Positions 11,934 through 21,768 of a stretch of DNA of 34,905 nt are shown in pieces. Position 1 is the stretch's first letter, and each line of letters starts with the position of its first letter. The stretch is from Vitrella brassicaformis (lineage: Eukaryota; Sar; Vitrellaceae), in the NCBI GenBank assembly GCA_001179505.1, contig CDMY01000662.1, forward strand, positions 1 through 34,905, read 5' to 3'. A model generated the notes under the pieces. The model made no database searches, was not told the DNA's origin, and saw nothing but the letters and a program-made list of their open reading frames with translations. Position numbers and translations under genes: made by a program.

Positions 11934-12824
11934 GAGCACATATGGATTTTCGTGTGTGTCTGGGGGTGGGGTAGGGAGTGGGGTGGCTGCTTACAGAAGG
12001 TGGTGGTGGCTGTGGTGGGGATGACGACATGGCCTGGTCATGGTCAGCGGCCTTGTCATCGGCCCGTTTCTCGCCGTCGACGTCTGTCTTGCGCTGGGGC
12101 GGCTTCGCCTTGTTGGCTGACCATACACAACACAACACAACACACCGCACGATACACACGCAGATCTGTGTAACTCTGTGTGTGTGTGTGTGCTGCGCTG
12201 CGCATACCCTTGTTTCTGTTGGCCACAGCGGGTGCGTTGTGGACCAGCGCCGCAGCAGCGGCGGCACGTGACTTGCGCGACTCCCGCTTGGCCTTGAGCA
12301 GCTCCGATAAGGGGGTGCCCTGCAGTGCACGTGGCACAACCACATTCACATTCACAGACACACTCGTACGTGGCCATCCATCCATCCATCCATCCATCCA
12401 TGTCTGTCTGTGTGTGTAAGTCTGCTATGGACCTCTTTGGTGATCGGGTCGACCCCAGTCAGCTCTACCTGCCGCCCTGCCAGCACACACACACACACAC
12501 ACACATGCATGTGTGTGTGAGGATTCTGTGTGTGTTGTGGCCGTCCATGCCTCTGAGTGTGTCGAGAGTGTCCTTCTGCTGCTCGTGGACCCCGCGGCAC
12601 TTGGACACCAAGGCGTCAAAGACACCCTCAGGACTCATCTCGATCTCCATCCCTTGCCCCTGCTCTCGCTCTTCACCGCCATTCACCTCTGCCGCTGCCG
12701 AAGCTGCTGAAGCCGCCGCTGCTGCCGTTTTGGCTTTTGCCTCAATCGCACCATCACCACTCCCCTCATCGGCAGCGCCGTGCTCCCCGCCCTCCTTGTC
12801 TGCCGCTGCCTCCGTTGAGTCCAT
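6026..12824 (-). CDS. PPP1R10: PNUTS-like PP1 regulatory subunit (TFIIS-N, RVxF, RGG)
   Basis: Exons complement(6026..6166, 6279..6778, 6835..7456, 7532..7737, 7806..8055, 8145..8339, 8410..8504, 8562..8769, 8877..9038, 9095..9261, 9334..9520, 9629..9745, 9903..10034, 10118..10278, 10644..10716, 10830..10980, 11085..11283, 11350..11587, 11665..11892, 11995..12116, 12208..12319, 12433..12468, 12591..12824), 1511 aa. Residues about 440-602 form a TFIIS N-terminal (LW)-like helical domain, ending in TGVGKCVNRL and ALAKQIVDKWKKQI. Residues 745-749 (KTVRF) are an RVxF PP1-docking motif followed by VYFSYDE, matching the RVxF plus aromatic motif of PNUTS. Lys-rich acidic linkers precede the domain. 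Pro/Gln-rich tracts, an RGG box (about 1310-1370), a His-rich stretch and a polyQ tail follow. Known PNUTS holds PP1 in the nucleus and directs dephosphorylation of RNA polymerase II and SPT5 at termination. The C3H zinc finger at the end of animal PNUTS is not seen. The first intron (GTCCAC donor) is the weakest; the gap at 10332-10631 could hide an exon. IWS1 is less likely because of the RVxF. Confidence 0.85.
10073..10097. repeat. (GGAT)n microsatellite in intron
   Basis: About six tandem GGAT units within the 83-bp intron between exons 10034 and 10118 of the PNUTS-like gene, next to a CA run. Confidence 0.9.
10332..10631. other. Assembly gap (300 N)
   Basis: Exactly 300 undetermined bases, a round size that suggests a placeholder. 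The flanks show a donor (GTAACT, minus strand) just right of the gap and an acceptor (GTGCAG) at 10278-10281 to its left, both phase 1. The gap can therefore sit wholly inside one intron of the PNUTS-like gene. A missing exon cannot be excluded. Confidence 0.95.
11901..11935. repeat. (ACAG)n microsatellite in intron
   Basis: About eight tandem ACAG units directly upstream, on the sense strand, of the acceptor at 11893 of the PNUTS-like gene. Read on the sense strand this is a CTGT-rich tract acting as the polypyrimidine region. Confidence 0.85.
12374..12401. repeat. (ATCC)n microsatellite in intron
   Basis: About seven ATCC units inside the intron at 12320-12432 of the PNUTS-like gene, in the orientation opposite to the copy at 10073. 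Confidence 0.9.
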
Positions 12825-13127
12825 TCCCTCAACCAGTCGCGGCGGTTTCGCCCTGCTGACTCATGGCTGAAGCATGGTGATGCTAGAGGGGCTCACTACA
12901 AGTCGTATCAGGCACAAGAATGGGGAAATCAGCAACACGCCGATGATCGAATGGAAGGCGAGCTTTGTGCGAGAAGATCTCATGGCGCAAGTTGTGGCGA
13001 AAGGCGCGATGCCGAAGATACACAACGGCCGCTGACGGTTCTTGGTGTCTTATTGGTTGATTGCAAGAGCCTGTTGTGAGAGGAATCTGAGTGCTGCGCC
13101 GTCGGTGCTGGTGGGAAGGAGGAGGTC
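12825..13127. promoter_or_regulatory. Divergent promoter region (inferred)
   Basis: This 303-bp stretch separates the start codons of two divergent genes (PNUTS-like on minus, aminotransferase on plus), so both promoters and 5' untranslated regions should lie here. I see no TATA box or other element I would defend, and no simple repeats, unlike the introns on either side. Confidence 0.5.
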
Positions 13128-14103
13128 ATGAATTTCGTGACATCACAATGCACGCGGCGGAGTCCGTTGCGCGCGTGTGCGCGGTGGGTGTCGACTACTG
13201 CCGAGGTGGATGAGTTGGTGAGTGAACACACCCACACATCCAGAGAGAACACCCATCGATGACACATGCTCTGTGTGTGTGTGTGCAGGTGACGCCTCAC
13301 CCGCGGTATCTGCCAGACATCGAGTACACCCAGCCGAAGTACAGGGTAGGTAATGTGGGCTGAAAAAGATGGATCGGCGTATGGGTGAATGTCATGTGTG
13401 TGTGAGTGTGTGCAGGGTCCGTCAAAGGAGGAGATCCTGTCGCTGCGGCAGACGCACCACGGGCATGTCTTCCACTACTACCGGCACGCCACACACATAC
13501 ACATACACACACGCCCAACACACACGCACGTGACAAACACACACGCACGCATATGTGTGTGTGTGTGTGTGTGTGTGTCTGGCCACCTACTTGCAGGATG
13601 CCGGTGATGATAACGGACGGGCACATGCAGTACTTGTTTGACGAAGAGAGGAGGAGATACCTCGGTGGGCGGGAGGAATGGGTGGGTGGATACATACAGG
13701 CTGACAGACAGGGAGGGCGGGATGTGTGGGCGTGCATCTGGTGCAGATCTGTTTGGCGGCATCGTCACTGTGTCTGTGGTACGTCTGCGTCAGTCAAATG
13801 TGCATCAGATTTACTTTGTGATATTACACCATATACACCATTGCCGTGTGTGTGTGTGTGTCCTATATATGGTTAGGGTCACTGTCACCCCGAGATCGTC
13901 AAGGCTGGCGAGTCGCAGATGCGGAAGCTCATGCACACCACACACGTGTACCTCAACCCTGAGATGGTCAGACACGACACGCAGCCATGCAGTCGATTCG
14001 ACATTTTGCGGGGGTGAATACAGGCCCTGTATGCCAAGGAGCTCACGGACAAGTTCCCCGGACACCTAAAGGTACACGCACACACCCGACACACCCGACA
14101 CTT

Positions 14104-14156
<53 letters not shown>

Positions 14157-16100
14157 ATGTCTGTGTAGTCTGCCTTCTTCGTCAACTCGGGGTCAGAGGC
14201 CAACGAGCTTGCCATACTGCTGGCGCGTGTGTACACAGGTACGTTCACAGGCGGCATGCACTGCGTCCGTCTGCGCACACACATCGAACCATCGTGTGTG
14301 TGTGTGTGTGTGCAGGCAACTATGACATGATCGCCTTGCGCAACTCCTACCACGGCGCGAGCTACCTGGTGGGTGACTTACTTGCACACACCACACAGAC
14401 AGACAGACAGAGAGAGGGAGAGGCGGGAGAGGGGGAGACACACAAATGGTGTAGGTGTGTGTGTGTGCAGACGATGGGAGCCGGTGGGATGCACACGTGG
14501 AAGTACAACCTCCCCATGGGCTTCGGCTTCCATCACGCCGCTAATCCCAACATTTACAGGCAACACATGACTCATAAACACACACACACACACAGACAGA
14601 CAGACAGACAGACAGAGAGAGAGAGAGAGGGGCGAGTGGGCGAAAGGCGCGTGTCCGTGTGGTACGCCTGTGTGTGGTGTAGGTCCGTGGTGCCGAAGCG
14701 TGAAGCGGCCGACTTCTATGCGGCTGATGTCATGGACATCATCAAAGGCGCCACACCCGGACGGCTCGCGGGATACATTCACGAGACCATTCAGGTAGGT
14801 CAGGTGGAGGCGACAGACAAGAGCACAAAAGGGCCAGCCACAGACGCAGCAGCCAGCTTCTCTCTCTCCGTGTGTCTGTCTGTGTGCTGTGCCTGTCTGT
14901 GTGGATGTGTGTCATTCATCAGGGTGTGGGTGGTGCGGTGATGTACCCCGACGGCTACCTCAAGATGGTCTACGAGATGGTCAGAGAACACGGCGGACTC
15001 TGCATCGCCGACGAGGTTCAGGTGAGGACACATGGATGCGCACCCACCCACCCACCCAGAAACACACATACAGAGACAGAGAGAGAGGGATGTGATGTGT
15101 CCGTGTGTTTGTGTGAGTATTGTAGACGGGATTCGGCCGCACCGGGACGCACTACTGGGGTTTCGAGACGCAGGGCGTCACTCCTGATATCGTCACCATG
15201 GCCAAAGGTGGGGCACAGATTGACGGATGCACACACAGACTAAACAGATGCATCGGTGCGCATCTCTCTCTCTCTCTCTCTCTGTATTTGTGTGTGTGTG
15301 TCTCCAGGGATCGGCAACGGCTTCCCCTTGGGTGCGGTCGTGACGACGCCCGAGATCATGGAGGCTGTCAGCAGAAAGTTATTCTTCAACACGTTCGGCG
15401 GTAATCCGGTCGCTTCGGCGATTGGCCGTGCAGTGCTGCGCGTGATCGACGACGAGAACCTGCAGGTCAGTAAACACATTCACACAGACGATGGGCATCC
15501 GCACACCCGCTTATGTGTGCAGGCGCACTCGGCCAACGTGGGCACGTTCCTCAAGACCCAGCTGACGAAGCTGAAGGAGAAATATGAGATCATCGGCGAC
15601 GTCAGGTGATCTGACGCACAACAGAGGCACAACACACTCAGAGCTATCTCTGATACACGACTCACTGTTTGTGTGTGTGTGTGTGTATCTCCAGGGGTCG
15701 TGGTCTGATGGTGGGCATCGAGTTCGTCAAAGACAGAGAGACGAAGGAGCCTGCCAAAACGGTACACATGCACACCACATCCAGACAGGGAGCGATGCAT
15801 CGGTGTATATGCTTCGACAGGAGACGATGGAGCTTCACGAGATGCTCAAGAACCGGGGCGTGCTGGTGGGCAAGGGCGGACTGTACGGCAACGTCTTCAG
15901 GTAATTACGCGGGCAGCCACATATAACATACAACTCACACATCATCTCTCTCTCTCTCTCTCTCTCACTCTCTGTGTGTGTGTGTGGGTAATAGGATCAA
16001 GCCCCCGATGTGCGTGACTGTAGAGGACATGGAATACTTCGTGTACCACCTGGAGCAGGCCATTCGACAGCTCACCGGACTGTCGGTCACCGGACTGTGA
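13128..16100 (+). CDS. AGXT2: AGXT2-like alanine--glyoxylate aminotransferase, mitochondrial
   Basis: Exons 13128..13217, 13289..13345, 13416..13483, 13597..13664, 13747..13778, 13877..13966, 14024..14071, 14169..14238, 14316..14368, 14471..14559, 14683..14794, 14923..15021, 15126..15207, 15308..15465, 15523..15605, 15695..15761, 15821..15900, 15995..16100; 483 aa. Class III PLP-dependent aminotransferase. Visible landmarks: [13 protein letters not shown], the phosphate-binding [22 protein letters not shown] with the pyridine-nitrogen Asp at 289, the Schiff-base Lys at 319 in [13 protein letters not shown], and [10 protein letters not shown]. The family converts glyoxylate plus alanine to glycine plus pyruvate in mitochondria. 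The first about 25 residues are Arg/Ser/Thr-rich with no acids, a typical mitochondrial presequence. Length is close to animal AGXT2. The exons tile the whole domain without a break. Introns 3 and 10 need GC donors (see findings). Role in glyoxylate or photorespiratory salvage is inference. Confidence 0.93.
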
Positions 16101-16540
16101 TCGGTGTGATTGGTGTGATGACCTACCGACCTTGGGCTGGGCGCTGTGTATGATAGCGGGTGTGTTGAATTGAGAGGATTTGTCTGTTCATTGGTGTGGG
16201 AGGGTGTGGCAGACGTGCCTGTCTCCGTGAATGACTTGCCCCACCATGGGGTGACCGTCCGAGATATGGGGCAACGTCAAATGACAAATCCATCACGGAT
16301 ACCTGGTATACTTCGCACAAGCGAGAAGTTAAGACAGACAAGTAAGAAAGATCGACACTCTTATCAATCTCACGTATGAAGCATCTCACATGTGTCGAGA
16401 TGTCTCTCAAACGAAAATCCTCTCGCGTGCATATCACCATATTGGCGATACACCACAAAGGCTATCTCTGTACATGTCCCATATGTATGCACACCGGTGC
16501 ACATTCGCACGCAAGTTGACTTCAACACACGCGCAGCCTC
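16101..16540. other. Convergent intergenic region
   Basis: This lies between the stop codon of the aminotransferase gene and that of the helical-repeat gene on the other strand. It is lower in simple repeats than the introns and probably holds both 3' untranslated regions. No gene or structured RNA is evident. Confidence 0.6.
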
Positions 16541-18286
16541 TCATCTCCGCGACACTGCCTCCAGCAGCAGTCCTGACTTCACACCCACTCGGCCGAAGGC
16601 GCTGGCGATCGTATTGACATTTTTCTGAGATGCGGCGCGAAGCTTCTGCGGAGACCGCTTGAGCTCAACAGCCATTTCTAAAGGAAACACATATCACTAA
16701 GCGGGATGACAGTCTGTGTGCCTGTCTGCCTGCCTGTCTGTCTGTCTGTCTGTATGTGTGTCTGTCTGTCGCCGACCTGTGAAGAGCTCCTGAACGATCG
16801 GCTTCACGGCTGCCCTCTCCACCTCTTTCTTCTGCCTTTTGAGGCATGACAGCAGCCGACCCATGCTAGCAGTAAATCTCGCCATGTCGTCAGCCGAGAA
16901 GTCACTCATCCTCCGCAGGGCCGCTCGAGCCAGCATCGTAATCAGTGGCTGGTCGACGGCATTCCTGCCAACGTGGCCATAGCTGGTCGCTATCTGATTT
17001 AGCTGGATCGGTTCCAGTTTTCCGTCCTGCGCCAGCGATGTGATAATGGGCTTGGCTGCAATATAAAGACGCGGACGAGACTCAGGATCATAGATCTACA
17101 CACACGGACACACAGACACGCACACGGGACTCATCCAGGTATCATGGCTGAGCCTTGTGTGGGAGCGGTAAGCAGGCTTGTGTCTTACTGCTGAAGTATA
17201 GAAAAGGAAAAGCGACAGGCTGCTCTCGTAACGGTGGAAATCGCCAAGGTTGGGAATCGCCAGCTGCTCCATCCGATGGAACAGACCCTTAACGCGCTGC
17301 CTCGAGAGAACACCCCGAAGAATAGACAGTGAACGAGCCAACGATGACCAGGTCACTGGCGTAAAGAACATTATTGATTTCCCTTCGCCCTTCTCCTGTT
17401 GGCTGCACGCCTCGTCCAGCAGCACGCCTAACCGATCAGTGACGGGCTCAAGAAACGAAGCGTTCTGATTGCGCAGGTCTGCACTGGCAAAGAACACATT
17501 CGTCACATCCGCCAGAGTCGTCTCATTGATGTTGGCCAGGAAGGAAGATTGCAAGGCCGTGATAAGGGTGGGCGGACATGCCTTCAGCTTGACCATATCC
17601 CTCATCAAGCTGGCGCACTGCCTGGAACTGAAGTCATCGATCCTATTGATAGCCTCCTGCGCAATCATCTCAGTCATCTCCGAGTCATCAATGCGCAGCC
17701 GGGCTAGCGCGAGAGCGAACTGAGTCAAACAGATAGCGTCGACAGTCCCCTTCTCTCGCAAATAACCGACACACATCCCCAGCAGCTCCTTGAAGCGCCG
17801 GTCTGGCAGCAGCTGCTCGCCCCTCACAGTGATATTGTTAGTGATGTGGAATACGGCCGTAGCGGCATTCACACAGCTGAACCCCTCAGACAAGCGCTCC
17901 ACGATATCGAGAATCTCCTCAACACCGCCCGCCCCGAGAATCATCTCGTTTATCTCTGTGGGAGTGGACATCAGTTCAACGACCGGCTGAATGTCCTGAG
18001 CAGATGATAGAAGAAAGGCACGGCTGAGAGCAGAGGCCAGCACCGTTAGCTTGATGCCCTGGGCAGCTGACGACGACGATACCCGTCTGTGTGTTGTTGG
18101 TGTGATGGCGATGGATCTGTGCCGTCTTCTTGGCACGATGGGAGGCGACAGGAAGGCAGAGAGGCGCCTCCGTTCGATGCTTTGCTGGCGTCGAAAGGCG
18201 TGGCTGATGAGAGGAAAGATGAGCACCACCGCCAAGACGGAAGCCATCATTGTCACAGCAGGGCACTGCATGATCAACATGGGCAT
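16541..18286 (-). CDS. Helical-repeat protein with probable plastid targeting signal
   Basis: Exons complement(16541..16677, 16777..17095, 17189..18286), 517 aa from the ATG at 18286 (an in-frame ATG at 18412 would add 42 residues). I prefer 18286 because it places a strong hydrophobic segment (VLAVVLIFPLISHA) at the N-terminus as a signal peptide. It is followed at once by Phe and a stretch rich in Arg, Ser and Pro with almost no acids for about 50 residues, the layout of complex-plastid targeting sequences. The rest is predicted mostly helical in loose units of about 36-40 residues (for example ALALARLRIDDSEMTEMI, TIASAFGRVGV), resembling OPR/heptatricopeptide or FAST-kinase-type repeats, which in organelles bind RNA. 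No C-terminal RAP domain is visible. Organelle RNA processing is inferred from repeat type only. Confidence 0.65.
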
Positions 18287-18511
18287 TGGATGCGTTGTTG
18301 TCGATGAGTGATCAGACGGCCGATGGATCAGATCAGCCAGGTATTTGCTCAAATCCCTGTTCCATTTAAGCTCGCAAAAGTCCGATCGGTTGTGGGAGGA
18401 AGCACCTTCCATCGGCGGGAGCCCATTTCACACGCTGGTGGAGTCCGAGGCCATCTCTGTGCCAACCAACCTGAGATAATCGATATCATCGCTTTCGTTT
18501 CGTCGTGACAG
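18287..18511. promoter_or_regulatory. Divergent promoter region (inferred)
   Basis: About 225 bp (or 99 bp if the upstream ATG at 18412 is used) separate two divergent start codons. Both 5' regions must lie here. No specific element is recognised. Confidence 0.4.
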
Positions 18512-19445
18512 ATGCGCCGTGTGAAGGCCAAGCGTGGTCCCGCCGTCACGTGTCAGGCCGCCGCAGCACCGCCGCAGCTGAGCACCGAAGCAGTCGCAGA
18601 GGTCATGAAATATCTGCCCAGCGGGGCTGATGTTGGACGGGCTGAGAGGGTGTGTCGGGTGTGGCGGGAGGCCTCGCGTGTGGGCAAGCATCATGTGTGG
18701 GCGGCTCGGGTGGATGAGCACAAAGCCAAGATCGGCAATGCACGGTACGCTCAGCAGAAGCCATGAATCGGAGTGGCTTGATGGACTGACTCTGCTGTCT
18801 GTGTGTGTGGGTCGTGCAGGCTGACGTATGGCATGAGGGCTGGAGGCCGGTTTGACCACGGGAGCAGCAAGGAGCAGTACGTGGCCGCTGCGTGCACCGA
18901 GTGCGGCTCACTGGCCACATATGAGCTGAGTAAGTCTGTAGGAATCAATCCACACGTGTCTGTTTGTGTGTGATGACCGGTCTTTGTGTGTGTCCTCCGT
19001 GGGTGTGCAGCCAAGTACGGTATCCGGCTGTGCGAGCAGTGTGCGCAGGCAAGCCGAGCTACACACACACACACACACACACACACATGGATGGATGGAT
19101 GGATGGATGGATGAATGTGTCAATGGTCCTCCCTTACACACATCCATACACGCAGGCCGACATGAGTGACACGACGACGTTCCCCAAGTGCCGGAAGGAC
19201 CCGCACCTTTTCGCAAAACTCACCGTAGGCAATGCAGCACACACCCATTGCTGGTGTCTGTCTGCCTACCTGCCGTGTATGTGTGCCGTTTGTGTGTCCA
19301 GAAGGCGTTGTGTCAGCTGGGCGGCGTCCGTTGTGTGGGCAGCATGATGGCCATCACCCCCACTCCCCCCGCCCAGCGACGAGCCAACCGACGGCCCCGG
19401 CGGCGCGCCCAGATGACCGGCGGCATGATCGAGCTCTCGCCCTGA
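18512..19445 (+). CDS. F-box-like protein with CxxC/CxxC motif (copy 1)
   Basis: Exons 18512..18744, 18820..18929, 19011..19048, 19156..19224, 19302..19445; 197 aa. Residues about 23-60 match the F-box pattern (start LSTEAVAEVMKYL, end RVCRVWREAS), the part that normally binds SKP1 in SCF ubiquitin ligases. A following pair of Cys doublets (CTEC, then CEQC about 13 residues later) could bind one zinc ion. A further C and a basic Arg/Pro-rich tail ending IELSP follow. Internal exons of 110, 38 and 69 nt are the same lengths as those of the inverted paralogue at 24380-25387. Intron 3 has a GC donor (CAG then GCAAGC); the paralogue has GTAAGC there. With no substrate-binding repeats visible, the role as an E3 adaptor is tentative. 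Confidence 0.8.
19087..19113. repeat. (GGAT)n microsatellite in intron
   Basis: About six GGAT units after a CA run inside the GC-AG intron (19049-19155) of the F-box-like gene. Confidence 0.9.
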
Positions 19446-20547
19446 CCCACTCAAGTGTGCACAATGGATGGGTGGCTGTTCGGTGGTGGGCGGCCATGTG
19501 ATGCGTTGCGACCGATGGACACACTCTCCTCGATATGGGTATCCCTATGCCGGCACTGATGTACAGCGGGCGGGTACTCGGCGGGGCTGCATGTCAGTGT
19601 GTGGACGTGTGGATGTGGCTGGCCAGCGGTGGGATGAGTGAGACTCGCGTGTGGTGGTGTGCAGACACATGTGCATGGATCCATCTGCATGGGCCGTCTT
19701 CTCTCGTCTGTCAGTGATTGACCCATCGCCATCGTGTGTGGAGCCATGGTTCTGTACCGACACACCCACTCAGACAGACAGGTCTTCATGACTGAAAACG
19801 ACAAACGGCATCATCACATGAACCAGCTTGCCACATACACTCACAGCAACTTACTCTCAGCCATTTGTCATCCGTTTCCACCCTTGTGCGCACCCAAGTC
19901 AGTCAGCACACGGCAACGAAAGCGACAACACGTACGTCATCTGTGCTGCCTGCCCTCATTCCTTGCCACGGGCCAACCCAAGAGAGAGATGGAGACCACA
20001 CAGAGGAAAGACCAAAGAGGAAATGAGTGTGGGTGCGCAGACAGCCGAATACACAGAATGCCATGCCATGCAGGCCAGGCCCGTGTGTATATGTAATATG
20101 TGTCGGGTGATATGTACAAATACGTATGTATATGAATACACATACACAATACACATGGACATGGACATGAAACGATTGCACACAGGTTCGCCGCAATTCG
20201 CCGACGCAGATAACCGAGACGATGGAGGACACTTGAACGAAAATCGTCCGCTCCCAAGACCTCTCTCTGTTTGTTTCTGTCTGTTTGCTTCTGTCTGTCT
20301 GTCTGTCTGTCTGTCCCCTGCCTGTCTGTGCATCTCGCCCCACCGCCGACGCTCACGTGTGAGTCATGCCGTCGGCACACACACGTCCGTCGGCGATGAG
20401 CATGATACAAGCAGGCAAAGGATCTGACCAAGCAGACCAATGGACAGTCGTATGTGTGGAGGGAGGGATGTGACCCTCTCTCCACCTCTCTCTCACAGTT
20501 ATGCCTCTTCGGTGTGTGTGTGTGGTGGTTCGCCTGTCTGTCTGTGT

Positions 20548-20722
20548 GCCGGCCGTGTGTGTCGGGTGCATCAACGAGAGACGGCAACACTCTCGTGAGC
20601 AACCGTCACACCAAGCTCGACCACAGACGGCAAACGAACCACTCCCCAGCAAAAAACACAGCACAGCACACAGATGCATCAGCAGCCAGCCACTCGATCC
20701 TCATTTCTGTCTGTCAGCCGTC
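20548..20722 (+). repeat. Diverged direct repeat, copy A
   Basis: About 175 bp that match copy B at 21337-21509 in the same orientation. The right end is nearly identical over about 45 bp (shared core CAGCCAGCCACTCGATCCTC followed by a CTGT run). The left part shares GGGTGCATC, ACGAGAGA and CTCTCGTGAGCA blocks with small indels between. It codes for nothing I recognise. Confidence 0.8.
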
Positions 20723-21336
20723 ACTGTCATTCGCTCTCCGCCCCCAACTCACCGGCCGACACACAGTAGTTCGTGGGCAGCTGACAAGTTGGAGGCCGAG
20801 TTCAAATGACAGTGCAGCCAGACAGCCAGGCAGCGACCGGTACAAAACCAGCACCACACCATGCACACATACGAATACACAAGCAGACAGAAGGAGAGAG
20901 GACACTTGCAGATCCTCCCCCAATTTCACGCCGTCCCTCCCTCTGTCTTGCCTCTCTGTCTGTCTGTCTGTCTGTCTGTGTCACTCTCATCACCGACACA
21001 CATATGAACGTCAGCAGACAGGAATCCTGACGAAATCCCATATAATATCTCTCTTCCAGTGTGTGTTTGTGTGTGTGTGGACTGTCCATCCGCCCACGTA
21101 CACAAAACACATGAATGATACACACATCGATGTGCGTATTCATGTGTCGGTGTCTCGTCCGCCTTCACTACAAAACACGCGGCATCCATCAACACGGTGC
21201 CACCGCACACGAACGACAAAAAAGCACAGCCACGGTCTTTCCCATCCCGCTCCCCAACACGGCAATTGACACGTGCGCAGCCAGCCAGTCAGTCAAACCA
21301 TATGTGCCCGTGAGTGTGTTCGTCTGCCGTCTGTGG

Positions 21337-21509
21337 GACGGCCATGTGTGACGGGTGCATCGACGAGAGATGGCCACTCTCGTGAGCACGCGTACCACAC
21401 TGCCAAACTAACAGACGCGGCGAGCGAACGACACCCAGCAAAACACAGCACAACACACAGATGGGTCAGCAGCCAGCCACTCGATCCTCATTTCTGTCTG
21501 TCAGCCGTC
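21337..21509 (+). repeat. Diverged direct repeat, copy B
   Basis: Second copy of the segment at 20548-20722, about 790 bp downstream. The shared right-hand core suggests either a tandem duplication of about 0.8 kb that has since decayed or two copies of an unnamed short dispersed element. No terminal inverted repeats or target-site duplications are evident. Confidence 0.8.
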
Positions 21510-21768
21510 GACTTGCTGATGATGGCCGGAGAGTTTTGCTGGTGATGGGCAGAGGGCAGCCGAGCTCAGCAGTGAGGCGGGGGAGGGAGATCTGCATCTC
21601 GAAGGCCGGGGAGGGGTCTGGTGATCCAGCCTGCACTCACACAGAGGAAGATGATACCTGGATAGGGGCGTTCAGTGCATGTGTTGTGTGCTCACTGGTC
21701 TGCTGCCTTCCTTCTCCCTGAACCTCTCTCTTGCTTGAGCTCGCAGAAGAGGCCAAACGAAGCGAACC

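Larger units (their letters stand above)
19446..21768. other. 2.3-kb intergenic region with repeats
   Basis: The longest gene-poor stretch of the window. Several frames stay open here, but none shows plausible exon ends, domain content or non-repetitive protein, so I call no gene. It holds TGTC runs (for example 20291-20315 and about 20957-20980) and two diverged direct copies of a segment of about 175 bp. Its right end must contain the SCO1 promoter and 5' untranslated region. Confidence 0.55.

Noticed and set aside
12374-12401. Tandem repeats as possible CRISPR or centromere-type arrays
   Set aside because: They are simple tetranucleotides without spacers, inside spliced introns of a eukaryotic gene.
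20454-21269. 271-residue plus-strand frame in the intergenic region
   Set aside because: It is made of His/Thr/Arg-rich translation of CA/CTGT repeats, has no splice-consistent neighbours and includes part of the direct repeat.
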